The position numbers and the translations under genes are program-made. 64,000 bases of DNA from JASHVB01 sp035508435. Lineage in GTDB: Bacteria; Pseudomonadota; Alphaproteobacteria; Acetobacterales; Acetobacteraceae. The stretch spans positions 1 to 64,000 of the forward strand of contig DATJNA010000197.1 of assembly GCA_035508435.1 (NCBI GenBank), given 5' to 3'. The notes beneath the pieces were generated by a model, which was given only the letters and a program-made list of their open reading frames with translations, did no database searches and was not told the origin of the DNA. Of this stretch, positions 35,239-43,933 are shown piece by piece; the stretch's first letter is position 1; each line of letters begins with the position of its first letter.

Positions 35239-36201
35239 TCACGCTCCCACCAAATGGCAGGCGACACGGTGACCGGGCGCCACCTGCCGCAATGCCGGCG
35301 CTTCCGCGGCGCAGCGCGGCATCGCCACCGGGCATCGCGCACGGAAGGCACACCCCTGCCCTGCCGCCTGTGTTGCGCTCAAACTTCCCAGGATCGGCAG
35401 CGCCGCACGGTCCTGCGCCACGCGCGGCACCGGCACCGCGGCGATCAGCGCCCGCGTGTAAGGATGCAGTGGCGCCGCAATCAATGCCGCGGTGGGGCCT
35501 TCCTCGACGATGCGGCCAAGATACATCACCGCCGTGCGTTCGCAGACGTAACGGATTAGTGCCAGGTCGTGGCTGATATAGATCGCCGCCAGCCCCAGCT
35601 CGTCGCGCGCGGTGCGCAGCAGATTCAGGATCCCCGCGCGCACCGAGACATCCAGCATCGACACCGGCTCGTCTGCCACGATCAGCTTCGGTCCCGGCAG
35701 CAGCGCCCGCGCCAGTACCACGCGCTGCAACTGCCCGCCGGAGAGCTCGTGCGGCCGGCGCTCCAGCCACGCAGCCGCAGGCAGCAGCCGGACGCGCCGC
35801 ATCACGGCCTCGATGCGCTCGGCATGCTCTGCGCGCGGGATGCCGAAGTTGCGCAGCGGCTCGGCCAATGAGCGGCGAATGGTGAAGCGAGGGTCCAGCG
35901 CGTCGAACGGGTTCTGGAACACGAGTTGCGCGCGGGCCCGAAAGGGCAGCAGCGCGGGGCCGTGGCGGTCGGTGATGTCCTCGCCCAGAAAGCGGATACG
36001 CCCGGCGCTCGGTTGCTCCAGGCGCAGCAGCAGACGCGCGGTGGTGGTCTTGCCGCAGCCGGATTCGCCGACAATGCCCAGTGCCTCGCCGGCACGCACC
36101 GCGAGCCCGACACCCTGCACCGCATGCACGGTGCGCTGGCGCAGACGGAAGGTCTTGGCCAGGGCCTCGCCCGCAATCACGGGGATGGGCTCGATCGTCA
36201 T
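35239..36201 (-). CDS. Peptide/nickel-type ABC transporter ATP-binding protein (DppF-like)
   Basis: A roughly 320-residue ABC ATPase. Walker A GESGCGKTTTARLLL, the signature HELSGGQLQRVVLARAL and Walker B LIVADEPVSMLDVSV are intact; the switch His is in YISHDLALIRYVCERT. The C-terminal oligopeptide ABC domain has the cysteine-rich GCAFRARCPVAMPRC. I prefer the ATG at 36201, which overlaps the preceding gene stop by four bases; an ATG at 36210 would add MGE. Last gene of the import operon. Confidence 0.92.
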   Translation of the reverse strand: MTIEPIPVIAGEALAKTFRLRQRTVHAVQGVGLAVRAGEALGIVGESGCGKTTTARLLLRLEQPSAGRIRFLGEDITDRHGPALLPFRARAQLVFQNPFDALDPRFTIRRSLAEPLRNFGIPRAEHAERIEAVMRRVRLLPAAAWLERRPHELSGGQLQRVVLARALLPGPKLIVADEPVSMLDVSVRAGILNLLRTARDELGLAAIYISHDLALIRYVCERTAVMYLGRIVEEGPTAALIAAPLHPYTRALIAAVPVPRVAQDRAALPILGSLSATQAAGQGCAFRARCPVAMPRCAAEAPALRQVAPGHRVACHLVGA

Positions 36202-37202
36202 TTCGCCCATGTCTCCGGCCGCATCGCTCGGACGCGTAAGTCCGCCGCGGCGGCGCTGCGCCAGCAGGCGGCGAGGTGGTCGGTCGCCACTGTCGCCAGC
36301 GGCGGCGGGGCAGCACGACAGTTGGGTTCGGCGAAAGGACAGCGCTCGGCAAAGCGGCAGCCGGGCGGCGGGGCGAGCAATGAAGGCGGGGCGCCCTCGA
36401 TCGGCACCAGCGCCGCGGCGTCGTCACGCAGATCCGGAAAGGCGTGGGTCAGGCCCATCGTATAGGGGTGGAACGGCGCCTCCAGCACTGCCGCGACTGG
36501 ACCGGATTCCACCACCTGGCCGGCATACATCACGGCTACCCGGTCGCAGGCGTAGGCGACGACCGCCATGTCGTGCGTGACCAGGATCATCGCCAGGTTC
36601 AGCCGGTGCTGCAGGTCACGCAGCACGTCCAGCACCTGGCGCTGCACGATGACATCGAGCGCGGTGACAGGTTCGTCGGCGATGACCAAGGCCGGCTCCA
36701 GCGCCAGCGCGAGTGCGATGGAAGCGCGCTGGCGCATGCCGCCGCTGAACTGATGCGGATAGTCGGCGAGGGTGTGCGGATCGAGCCCGACCAGGCGCAG
36801 CAAAGTCTCGGCGCGGTCAAGGGCGGCGGGGCGCGACAGGCCGCCGCGCTCGCACAACACCTCCAACATCTGCGTGCGCAGCCGCTGCACCGGGTCCAAT
36901 GCGTTCATCGCGGTCTGCGGCACGAAAGCCATGCGGCGCCAGCGCAGAGGCCGGCGTTCGCGCTCTGGAAGAGGAACCAGATCGCGCCCCTCGAAGCGAA
37001 TGCTGCCGCCTGCGATGCGTGCGGTCGCGGGGAGCACGCCCATCAATGCACGGCCGAGCGTGGACTTGCCGCAGCCACTCTCACCCACCAGGCCGACGAT
37101 GCTGCCGGCGGGCACCTCGAGGTCGGCGCCATCCACCGCGCGCACCATCCCTTGCGCGGTGACGTAGTGGACGTGCAGGTCGCGGACTGAAAGAAGGGTC
37201 AT
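36198..37202 (-). CDS. Peptide/nickel-type ABC transporter ATP-binding protein (DppD-like)
   Basis: A 334-residue ATPase. Walker A GESGCGKSTLGRALMG, signature HQFSGGMRQRASIALALA and Walker B LVIADEPVTALDVIVQ; switch His in LVTHDMAVVAYACDRV. The C-terminal motif FHPYTMGLTHAFPDL with GCRFAERCPFAEPNC is typical of DppD. It energises import with the DppF-like partner. Palindromic element C separates it from the permease gene upstream. Confidence 0.93.
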   Translation of the reverse strand: MTLLSVRDLHVHYVTAQGMVRAVDGADLEVPAGSIVGLVGESGCGKSTLGRALMGVLPATARIAGGSIRFEGRDLVPLPERERRPLRWRRMAFVPQTAMNALDPVQRLRTQMLEVLCERGGLSRPAALDRAETLLRLVGLDPHTLADYPHQFSGGMRQRASIALALALEPALVIADEPVTALDVIVQRQVLDVLRDLQHRLNLAMILVTHDMAVVAYACDRVAVMYAGQVVESGPVAAVLEAPFHPYTMGLTHAFPDLRDDAAALVPIEGAPPSLLAPPPGCRFAERCPFAEPNCRAAPPPLATVATDHLAACWRSAAAADLRVRAMRPETWAK

Positions 37203-37243
37203 ACGCGGCCTTGGCGCCGCCGATGCGAGCCTGAACGCGTCAT

Positions 37244-37353
37244 ATCATCGCGAGGCCCAAAGGGTCGCAGCAGTCCCGGTCGAGCGGCGTACCAACCGTC
37301 CGAGCGCGCTGCCGGCCGTGATCGCTTCTGCCCCTGCGCGCCGCGCAATGACA
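37244..37353. repeat. Palindromic intergenic element, copy C (degenerate)
   Basis: The left end reads ATCATCGCGAGGCCC near 37245 and the right end GCGCAATGACA at 37343-37353. The ends resemble those of copies A and B with several substitutions, and the inner arms are weak. It lies between the DppC-like permease stop and the DppD-like start. Confidence 0.65.
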
Positions 37354-37367
37354 ATGGGGCGCGGCCC

Positions 37368-38255
37368 TCATGGCTCCGCCAGTTTCGGGAACAGCAGCTT
37401 CTCCGAGCCGCGTGAAATCAGAAAACCGGCCAGCACCATCAGCACGATTGCCAATCCCGGCGGTGCGAACCAGTTCCATGCGCCGCGGCCGAGCGCCTGA
37501 TTGGCATAGGCATCCTGCAGCATCACGCCCCAACTGATGCTGTCCGGATCGCCGAAGCCCAGGAAGCTGGCGGCGGCTTCGGCCAGGATGGCCCAGCCGA
37601 TCGCGACCGAGCCATACAGCGCCGCCAGCGGCAGCACCTGTGGCAGCACGTGCACGAACATGATGCGGCCGGCAGAGCAACCGGTGACGCGCGCCGCCTC
37701 CACCCAGCCGCGCTCGCGCAGCGACAGCACCTGGGCGCGGATCACCCGTGCGGTATTCGGCCAGAGCAATAGCGCGACAGTGACGATCACCACGCGCACG
37801 CCGGGGGCGGTCAGCGCGGCCAGCACCAGCATGAACGGCAGGAACGGCAGGCCCAGCACGATGTCGGCGATGCGGGTGATCAGTTTGTCGGTCCAGCCAC
37901 CCAGGTAACCGGCCAGCAATCCCAGTACTGTGCCGATCGCGACCACCGCGACGGCGGCCGTCAGTCCCACCTCCAGGGCGGCGCGCGCGCCATAGATGAG
38001 CTGGCTCAACACGTCCTGGCCGCCGGCTGTGGTGCCGAGCCAATGCGCGCCGGAGATCGGCAGATAGCGAGCGATGCGATGGCCTTCGCGCAGCATCGCG
38101 CGGGGGTCGTAAGGTGCAAGCCGCGGAGCAAAGATCGCGGCGATGGCGATAACGGCATAGATCGCGGCGCCCACCGCGGCGAACGGTTCGCGGCGGAAGA
38201 AGCCGAGAACGGCGATGATGGGGCGTCGCGCCACTCCCACCATGTCCACGTCCAT
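37368..38255 (-). CDS. ABC transporter permease (DppC-like)
   Basis: About 295 residues with six helices and the inner-membrane permease signature in VEAARVTGCSAGRIMFVHV (EAA-like loop), then LPQVLPLAALYGSVAIGWA. ISGAHWLGTTAGGQDVLSQ and the YDPRAMLREGHRI loop match DppC/OppC. The start is either the ATG at 38255 (MDVDMVGVARRP) or at 38243. Palindromic element D abuts the first of these, which may have replaced the original leader and ribosome binding site. Pairs with the DppB-like permease upstream. Confidence 0.9.
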   Translation of the reverse strand: MDVDMVGVARRPIIAVLGFFRREPFAAVGAAIYAVIAIAAIFAPRLAPYDPRAMLREGHRIARYLPISGAHWLGTTAGGQDVLSQLIYGARAALEVGLTAAVAVVAIGTVLGLLAGYLGGWTDKLITRIADIVLGLPFLPFMLVLAALTAPGVRVVIVTVALLLWPNTARVIRAQVLSLRERGWVEAARVTGCSAGRIMFVHVLPQVLPLAALYGSVAIGWAILAEAAASFLGFGDPDSISWGVMLQDAYANQALGRGAWNWFAPPGLAIVLMVLAGFLISRGSEKLLFPKLAEP

Positions 38256-38348
38256 GTCATTGCGAAGCGCGAAGCGACGAAGCAAGCCGGTTCGAATGGG
38301 GACACTTATGACCGGGAGCGCTGCGTCACTGCGCGCCTCGCGATGACG
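38255..38348. repeat. Palindromic intergenic element, copy D
   Basis: The left end TGTCATTGCGAAGC starts at 38255 and the right end GCCTCGCGATGAC ends at 38347. It starts within one base of the DppC-like start codon, so that gene's leader is the element itself. Confidence 0.85.
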
Positions 38349-38419
38349 GCTGTTCGGGCCTGCGCCACGGCGATCAGTTTGCGCTTCGTGATTACCGACG
38401 GCCGCCTCGTCCATGGCCG

Positions 38420-39400
38420 CTACCGCCGCGCCCCAACGGAGACCCGCGGATCCAGCCACGCGTATGCCAGATCGGCGATCGTATTCATCACCACCAGAAC
38501 GAAGGCGATCACGATGAAGGCTCCCTGCGCCACCGGGTAGTCGGCGCCTTGCACGGCCTGTACCAGGACTCGACCGATGCCGGGCCAGGCGAACACGGTC
38601 TCGATCACCACGTTGCCGCCGACACTGGCGCCCAGGCCCAGCGCAAAGGCCGTCACCACCGGCAACAGCGCGTTGCGCGCGGCGTGGCGCATCACGATCG
38701 ACCAGCGCGACAGGCCCTTCATGCGGGCCATGACGATGAACTCGTCGTTCAGCACCTCCAGCATGGTGGCGCGCATCAGCAGCAACGGCAGACCTTGCAG
38801 GAACAGGGTAAGCGTGAGGCAGGGCAAGCAGAGGTGCCACCAGAAATCGGCCGACAGCAGACGCGCGCCCAGCGAGCCAAGTGTGCCACCGGGACTGACC
38901 GCACCGCCGGTGGGGAACCAGCCGAGTTGGAAGGCGAACAACGCGAGCACCAGCATGCCGAGCCAGAATTCAGGGGCGGCACGGGTGGCGAGTGCGGCGG
39001 GGATGGCGACTGCCTCGGCCGCGCTGCCACGGCGGAAGGCGAGGAACGCGCCGGCGACGATGCCGAACGCGTAGGCGAGGCAGAGGGAAACCAGAGTAAG
39101 CACGATGGTGTTGGGCAGCGCGGCCCACAGGATGTGCGAGACGGGTTCGTTCTGTAGGAACGACATGCCGAAATCGCCGTGCGCCAACTGGCCGAGATAG
39201 ATCACGTATTGCTGCCATAGCGGCTTGTCGAGGCCGAAGCTGTGCAGGAGGGCGGTGCGGGTCTCCTCGGTAAAGCTGGGCGAAAGAAAATTCAGCGTCG
39301 GATCGCCCGGCATCAGGCGAAACAGCAAGAACGTGAGAGTGGTTACCGCCCAGAGGACCAGCACCAGGTGGCCAAGGCGATCGAGGATGAGGCGGATCAC
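38420..39400 (-). CDS. ABC transporter permease (DppB-like)
   Basis: A 326-residue permease with six helices. The N-terminus MIRLILDRLGHLVLVLWAVT and the following PGDPTLNFLSP are characteristic of DppB/OppB. The EAA-type loop is MARMKGLSRWSIVMRHAARN, followed by ALLPVVTAFALGLGASVGGN and TVFAWPGIGRVLVQA. The start codon is GTG at 39400. It forms the channel with the DppC-like protein. Confidence 0.93.
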   Translation of the reverse strand: MIRLILDRLGHLVLVLWAVTTLTFLLFRLMPGDPTLNFLSPSFTEETRTALLHSFGLDKPLWQQYVIYLGQLAHGDFGMSFLQNEPVSHILWAALPNTIVLTLVSLCLAYAFGIVAGAFLAFRRGSAAEAVAIPAALATRAAPEFWLGMLVLALFAFQLGWFPTGGAVSPGGTLGSLGARLLSADFWWHLCLPCLTLTLFLQGLPLLLMRATMLEVLNDEFIVMARMKGLSRWSIVMRHAARNALLPVVTAFALGLGASVGGNVVIETVFAWPGIGRVLVQAVQGADYPVAQGAFIVIAFVLVVMNTIADLAYAWLDPRVSVGARR

Positions 39401-39530
39401 GGCGCGGGCAGCGATTGCTCCCCCTCCGCCCGCGCTTGATCCGCTTCGCGGCTCAAGCCGGCAAGAGGAGTGGGAGTTTCACGCGCGACCCGCCGCGAAT
39501 CCTGACCCGCATTGGCAAGCGCGATCAGTC

Positions 39531-41195
39531 TCACTGATAAACTCCCGTCGCCTCCTTCACGCCTTTTGGATAGTGCAGCCTGCCGTCCACCACCACGTAG
39601 CCGGCCTTGGCCAGGATTGCCCTTGCACCATCCAGATTGCCGCCCGGCACGCGATCGGTAATCCCCTTGTCGTGCCACACCGCCAGCGCCGAGGAGATCC
39701 ACGAATTCGCCGGCTCCGCCGCGCCGCCCCAGGCATCCTCGGAGAGCAATTTACGGTCGATCACGGCGGACAGCGCCTGACGGAAGGCAACGTCCTGGAA
39801 CGGCGGACGCCGCTCGTTATAGGCGATGAACTTGAAGCCGAGATCGAGCGCCTTGCTCACCACGATATCCGGATCCGACTTCGCCAGGTCCTCCAGTAGC
39901 TGCGGATCACCGGTATAGTCGGACAGGAAATTGATCTCGCCGCTCTTCAACGCGCCAAGCGATGCATCGACATTGGGCATGATGCGCATGATCCAGCGGT
40001 GGATCCTCGGATGGCTCCAATGCTGCGGGTTGGCTTCCAGCACGATCTCCTGGTTCAGCGACGCGCGCACGATGGTAAAAGGGCCGGAGCTGACCGGGTG
40101 CTCCTCCTGAATGCTCTCCGCCGTCTGCGGCGTGCCCTTCAGTTTGTCGAAGATTGGCTGCCACACATGCTTCGGCGCCAGATTCAGCTTGGAAAGCGAA
40201 CTCACCAGGAACGCTGCATCCGGGTGCTTCAGCTTGATGGTCAGCGTGTCGGGGCCGGTGACCTCGACGCCGGCAATGTTCTGCACGAAGGGTTTGAACA
40301 TCGGCGCCTTGTCGCCGATATCCGGCGCGGTCAGGCTGAACGCGGCATCCTCGATCGTCACCGGCTGGCCGTCGCTCCACAGCATGCCGTGACGCAGGGT
40401 GATGGTGACGGTGGTGGCGTCGGGACGCTCGACCTTCTCCGCCGCCCAGGGATGCGGCAGGCCATCGGTGCCCACGCGCATCAGCCGGTCCCACACGATC
40501 TCCGCCGCCCACGATCCCTGCTGGCCGGAGATGTTGAACGGATTGAGGTTGGTCGGCGGTGCCACCGAATTCAGGATCACGTCATGCTGCGCGCCGAGCG
40601 GACGGATGTTGATCCAGGTCCAGGTGTTGCGGATGCCGATGCCGGCCTGCGGGATCATGCTGGCCGGATCCCACACCTTCTTGTTGTAGGCAACGACGTT
40701 GTAGGGATCGACCTCGAAACCATAAGGCTGGTCGTGGTTGATCAGTTCCTGCGCCTGGATCAGCAGCGCCTTGCGCTTGTCCAGATCGAGTTCCTCGCGC
40801 TGTGCCTGCGCCAGCTTGTCGTACTCGGGATTGTCGTAGCCGACGAAATCGTAGCCGTTGGCGGCATTGGCCGAGACGAAAAGGTTGTAGGTAAGTTCGT
40901 CAGGATCGGCGCGCTCGGGGCGGCCGACCATCTGCCAGGTGGTGCAATCCCAGCGCTGGCGTTGGTACCAGATCACCTGCGCGTATTCCTGCCCGGGCAG
41001 CGGGCGCACGATCACGGTCAGTCCCAGCTTGCGCCATGCATCGGCGATGATCTGCGCGGCCTGGTACTCCTGCGGCGCCGCAGCCTCCGGCTGGGTGAGC
41101 ATGGTGATGGGACGGATCGCATCGCCCGCCTCCTGGGCCGACACGGCAGACGCGGGCAACACCGCCAGACTGACGGCCAGCAACAGCTTCTTCAT
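39531..41195 (-). CDS. Family 5 solute-binding protein with permuted lobe order
   Basis: A 554-residue secreted protein with signal peptide MKKLLLAVSLAVLPASAVSA. It has SBP_bac_5 sequence, but in rotated order. Residues 28-200 look like the family C-terminal lobe: AAQIIADAWRKLGLTVIV, WDCTTWQMVGRPERADPDE, GYDNPEYDKLAQAQRE and DLDKRKALLIQAQELINHDQ. Only at residue 205 does the usual N-terminal lobe begin (NSVAPPTNLNPFNISG, TITLRHGMLWSDGQPVTIED). The protein ends at GARAILAKAGYVVVDGRLHY, exactly where a normal member would enter the C-lobe. The second solute-binding protein at 61146 has the usual order. Continuous frame without stop. It feeds the adjacent Dpp-like permeases; ligand unknown. Confidence 0.92.
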   Translation of the reverse strand: MKKLLLAVSLAVLPASAVSAQEAGDAIRPITMLTQPEAAAPQEYQAAQIIADAWRKLGLTVIVRPLPGQEYAQVIWYQRQRWDCTTWQMVGRPERADPDELTYNLFVSANAANGYDFVGYDNPEYDKLAQAQREELDLDKRKALLIQAQELINHDQPYGFEVDPYNVVAYNKKVWDPASMIPQAGIGIRNTWTWINIRPLGAQHDVILNSVAPPTNLNPFNISGQQGSWAAEIVWDRLMRVGTDGLPHPWAAEKVERPDATTVTITLRHGMLWSDGQPVTIEDAAFSLTAPDIGDKAPMFKPFVQNIAGVEVTGPDTLTIKLKHPDAAFLVSSLSKLNLAPKHVWQPIFDKLKGTPQTAESIQEEHPVSSGPFTIVRASLNQEIVLEANPQHWSHPRIHRWIMRIMPNVDASLGALKSGEINFLSDYTGDPQLLEDLAKSDPDIVVSKALDLGFKFIAYNERRPPFQDVAFRQALSAVIDRKLLSEDAWGGAAEPANSWISSALAVWHDKGITDRVPGGNLDGARAILAKAGYVVVDGRLHYPKGVKEATGVYQ

Positions 41196-41292
41196 ATGCT
41201 CCACCACCCCGGAAGCTTCCCTGCGCCGCATTGAATGCTGCGGCGCAAAAAGGTTCAAGGGCGATGTTGCGGCGGCAGGCAGGCGGGCGCGC
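41196..41292. other. Short spacer before the solute-binding protein gene
   Basis: Ninety-seven bases between the end of the AhpD-related gene and the solute-binding protein start. No hairpin with a T run was seen, so read-through from the upstream gene is likely. Confidence 0.5.
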
Positions 41293-42381
41293 CTATACCT
41301 TCGCCTCGCGGAACCGCCCGATCCCCAGGGCTGCGAAGAAATCCGCCGCCTGCTCGGCCTTCGGGGGCTCCAGCGGGATACCAATGGCATCGGCGACACG
41401 CGTGATCCCATCGAATGCACCGATCACCGCCGTCGTATCGATCAGCGCCGCCAATCCCAGCGAAGCGCGCACCGCGGCCCGCGCCTGCACCAGCGCCGCC
41501 GCATCGGGCCCCAGGGCAGCGTCCGCCAGTGCCAGCAGCGCCGCCCCGCCAGGCACGCCGGTGGCGGTGGCGCCATCCATCACGCCATCCAGCGCGTAGT
41601 CCCGGCTGTCATGCTGGCCACTCGCACGGAGCAAGGCCACGTGGCTAACTGTTCAGTACTCGCAACGATTTAACGCGGCGACCCGGGCGGCGAGCAATTC
41701 GATCTGCGGATGCGTCACCGCGCGGTATTCGCGGGCGAAGTCGCGCATCTCGCGCGAGGACTGGTACATCGCCTCCAGCAGATCCCACCAATGGATCATG
41801 CTGTGCGGTACCAGGCTGAGGGCGCGCTGAATGTTGGCGCCGTAGCGCTCGCGTGGGCCGGGATGCGCGCGATAGAGGTCCGGATCGTCCGGCGTCACAT
41901 CCTCGGGCGCCAATGTGGCGACCCAACACAGGCCGGCACGCGCGTTGCGCGGGCGGTATTGCGAGGGCGCGCCATCCTGCGGCACCGGCAGCGCCAGGCG
42001 CTCCAGGCCCGCAGCACGGCGGAAGGTATCGACCGCCGTCACCACCGCGACAACAGCGACAAGCTCGACATAGGCTTCCTCGGACATGCCGGCTTCGCGC
42101 AGGCGCAGGAACCAGCTCTCGCCGAGGCGGCCCGGGTCGGTTCGGATGCGATGGATCGCCTCGGCGGCAGCGTCGGACAGCGACGAGTCCAGCCGTACAT
42201 GCGCGCCCGCGACCGCGAGCGGCGACAGTGCCACGGCACGCTGCGCACACAACGGACAATCGCGCGCATGGCGGGTTTCCGCGGCAATGGCGACGCGCTC
42301 GGCGCCGGTCCACCACGTGCCTGGTGCGGCCAGGCGTTGCCAGGCCCTCGCCTGCGCGTCCGCCAGATCGTTGCGAATCAT
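41293..42381 (-). CDS. AhpD/CMD-related protein with in-frame TGA: candidate selenoprotein
   Basis: From the ATG at 42381 (MIRNDLADAQARAWQRLA) 242 codons lead to a TGA at 41653-41655. The same frame then continues 119 sense codons to a normal stop at 41293. The junction reads AALNRCEY-TGA-TVSHVALLRASG. AhpD/carboxymuconolactone-decarboxylase-type active sites read CxxC-xxx-H, so TGA occupies the second active-site cysteine position of CEYC, with the following His in register. Coding quality is maintained after the TGA (DGVMDGATATGVPGGAALLA, LAALIDTTAVIGAFDGITRV). Sec at codon 243 is therefore my preferred reading, giving 362 residues. The family includes known Sec and Cys forms in other bacteria. 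A nonsense-mutated gene is the alternative. A second thiol pair, HARDCPLCAQRA, lies near residue 40. Lies between the CoA-transferase and transporter genes. Confidence 0.72.
41616..41645 (-). promoter_or_regulatory. Candidate bacterial SECIS hairpin
   Basis: In the mRNA, bases 8-37 after the UGA can fold. One option pairs GCCAC (8-12) with GUGGC (32-36), then UUGC with GCGA. Another pairs GGC with GCC around CUUGC/GCGAG. Both leave the apical loop UCCGU at bases 23-27 after UGA, the distance expected for a bacterial SECIS. The loop contains GU, but no G in its first two positions, so it departs from the common consensus. Hairpins are frequent in DNA this GC-rich. Confidence 0.45.
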
Positions 42382-42469
42382 ACTTTCGATTCCGGTAGGA
42401 CGCCGGCAACGTTGCACACGGCGAGACCGCGGGTCAACGTGCGTGACCCGGCGCTGTACAGTTTGGCAG

Positions 42470-43687
42470 TCATATGATCTTGCGCTCGCGCAGTTCGCCG
42501 ATCTCCGCCGCGCTGTAGCCGAGTTCCGCCAGCACCGCATCGTTATGCTCACCGAGCCGCGGGGCGATGCCGATGCGCGCCGGGGTTGCGGAAAACTGCC
42601 AAGGCGTGCCATGGACTTTCAGGCGCTTACCATGGGCGGGATAGTCCATCTCCGAGACATAGCCGTTGGCGAGCACATCGGGATCGTTGGACGCTTCGAG
42701 CAAGGTGTTGATCGGCGCGGCAACGATGTCGGCGGCGCGCAGCCGCGCCACCCAGTCGTCGCGCTGGCCAGTGGCGAACATCTCGTCCAGCAAGCGCAGC
42801 AGCGTCGTGCGCTTCTCGTCCGACGCGATGATCACGCCGAGATCGCCAAAGCCGGCGCGTTCCAGCGCTGCATAAAAGCCCAGCGCGGTCATGGCGGTGC
42901 GCCAGGCGCGGTTGCCGTTCAACTGGAACACCAGCGGCTTGCCGTCGCGGTCGTTGAAGCTGGCGCTGACGCCGGGGCGGTCGGGCGTGCCGGTAACGCG
43001 GGCCTGGCCGGTGACCGGGTTGTTCCCCCGCCACATAGTGGTGGTCAGCGTCCAGCCCATCAGCCGGATCTGACCGCCGAGCAAGGAACAATCGACCTTC
43101 TGGCCGATGCCGGTGGCGCGGGCGTGGGTGAGCGCGGCGAGCGCACCGCCGAAGGCGAGAATGGCACAGGTCTCGTCGGCCACCGAGACGATACCGGTAC
43201 GCAACGGCTGCCCCGGCGTGGAATACGCCTCCGCAATGCCGCCCAGCGCCTGCGCCATGGAATCGGTGCCGGGCAGCGCGGCATTTGGCCCATTCGGGCC
43301 GTAGCCGGAGATCGAGATGTAGACCAGCTTCGGATTGATCCGCCGCAGCTCGTCATAGCCGAAGCCGTTCTTCTCCGCGGCACCGGGGCGGAAATTCTGG
43401 CCGAAGATCTCGGCGCGGGCGACCAGCTTGTAGAGGATGTCGCGGCCCTCCGGCGCCTTCAGGTTCAGCGTGACGCTTTTCACGCCGCGGTTGTTGGTTT
43501 CGAAATAGGTGCTGGGGAAGCCGGGCATCACCGTGGAGCCGCGCGAGGTATCGCCGCCGTCCGGCACCTCGATCTTGATCACCTCGGCGCCGAGATCGGC
43601 CATCAGCATGTACGGCACCGTGCCCGCCTGGGCGGTGGAGCAAGCGACGACCTTCACGCCTTGGAGCGGGCCGTGGGGCTGGGTCAT
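42470..43687 (-). CDS. Family III CoA-transferase (CaiB/BaiF)
   Basis: A 405-residue enzyme that transfers CoA between carboxylic acids. Starts MTQPHGPLQGVKVVACST; the family stretches MADLGAEVIKIEVPDGGD and NNRGVKSVTLNLKAPEGRD are intact. The catalytic Asp is Asp142 in LPGTDSMAQALGGIAEA. C-terminal APRLGEHNDAVLAELGYSAA is typical. First gene of a minus-strand block with the AhpD-related gene and the peptide-type importer, suggesting the imported compound is activated as a CoA thioester (inference). Confidence 0.93.
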   Translation of the reverse strand: MTQPHGPLQGVKVVACSTAQAGTVPYMLMADLGAEVIKIEVPDGGDTSRGSTVMPGFPSTYFETNNRGVKSVTLNLKAPEGRDILYKLVARAEIFGQNFRPGAAEKNGFGYDELRRINPKLVYISISGYGPNGPNAALPGTDSMAQALGGIAEAYSTPGQPLRTGIVSVADETCAILAFGGALAALTHARATGIGQKVDCSLLGGQIRLMGWTLTTTMWRGNNPVTGQARVTGTPDRPGVSASFNDRDGKPLVFQLNGNRAWRTAMTALGFYAALERAGFGDLGVIIASDEKRTTLLRLLDEMFATGQRDDWVARLRAADIVAAPINTLLEASNDPDVLANGYVSEMDYPAHGKRLKVHGTPWQFSATPARIGIAPRLGEHNDAVLAELGYSAAEIGELRERKII

Positions 43688-43858
43688 GCGGGGGCCTTTC
43701 TCTCGGGTGGGGTGTGGGACACGGGAGGCGAGGGTACGCCACCGGAGGTGGGGGTGCGTCAACCGGGTGTGCGAGACCCCAGGTGCTGGCCACACAGGTG
43801 CTGGCCGCGATTGCGGGGCCGGCGGTGGGGGGCTATACGCCGACGACCCGTGTCGGGC

Positions 43859-43933
<75 letters not shown>

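Noticed and set aside
35091..35351. Small proteins in the 34.7-35.2 kb gap
   Set aside because: Frames are short, without ribosome binding sites or family resemblance, and partly antisense to the ABC ATPase end.
41640..41655. Frameshift as the explanation for the split AhpD-related gene
   Set aside because: The frame is identical on both sides of the TGA; no insertion or deletion is needed.
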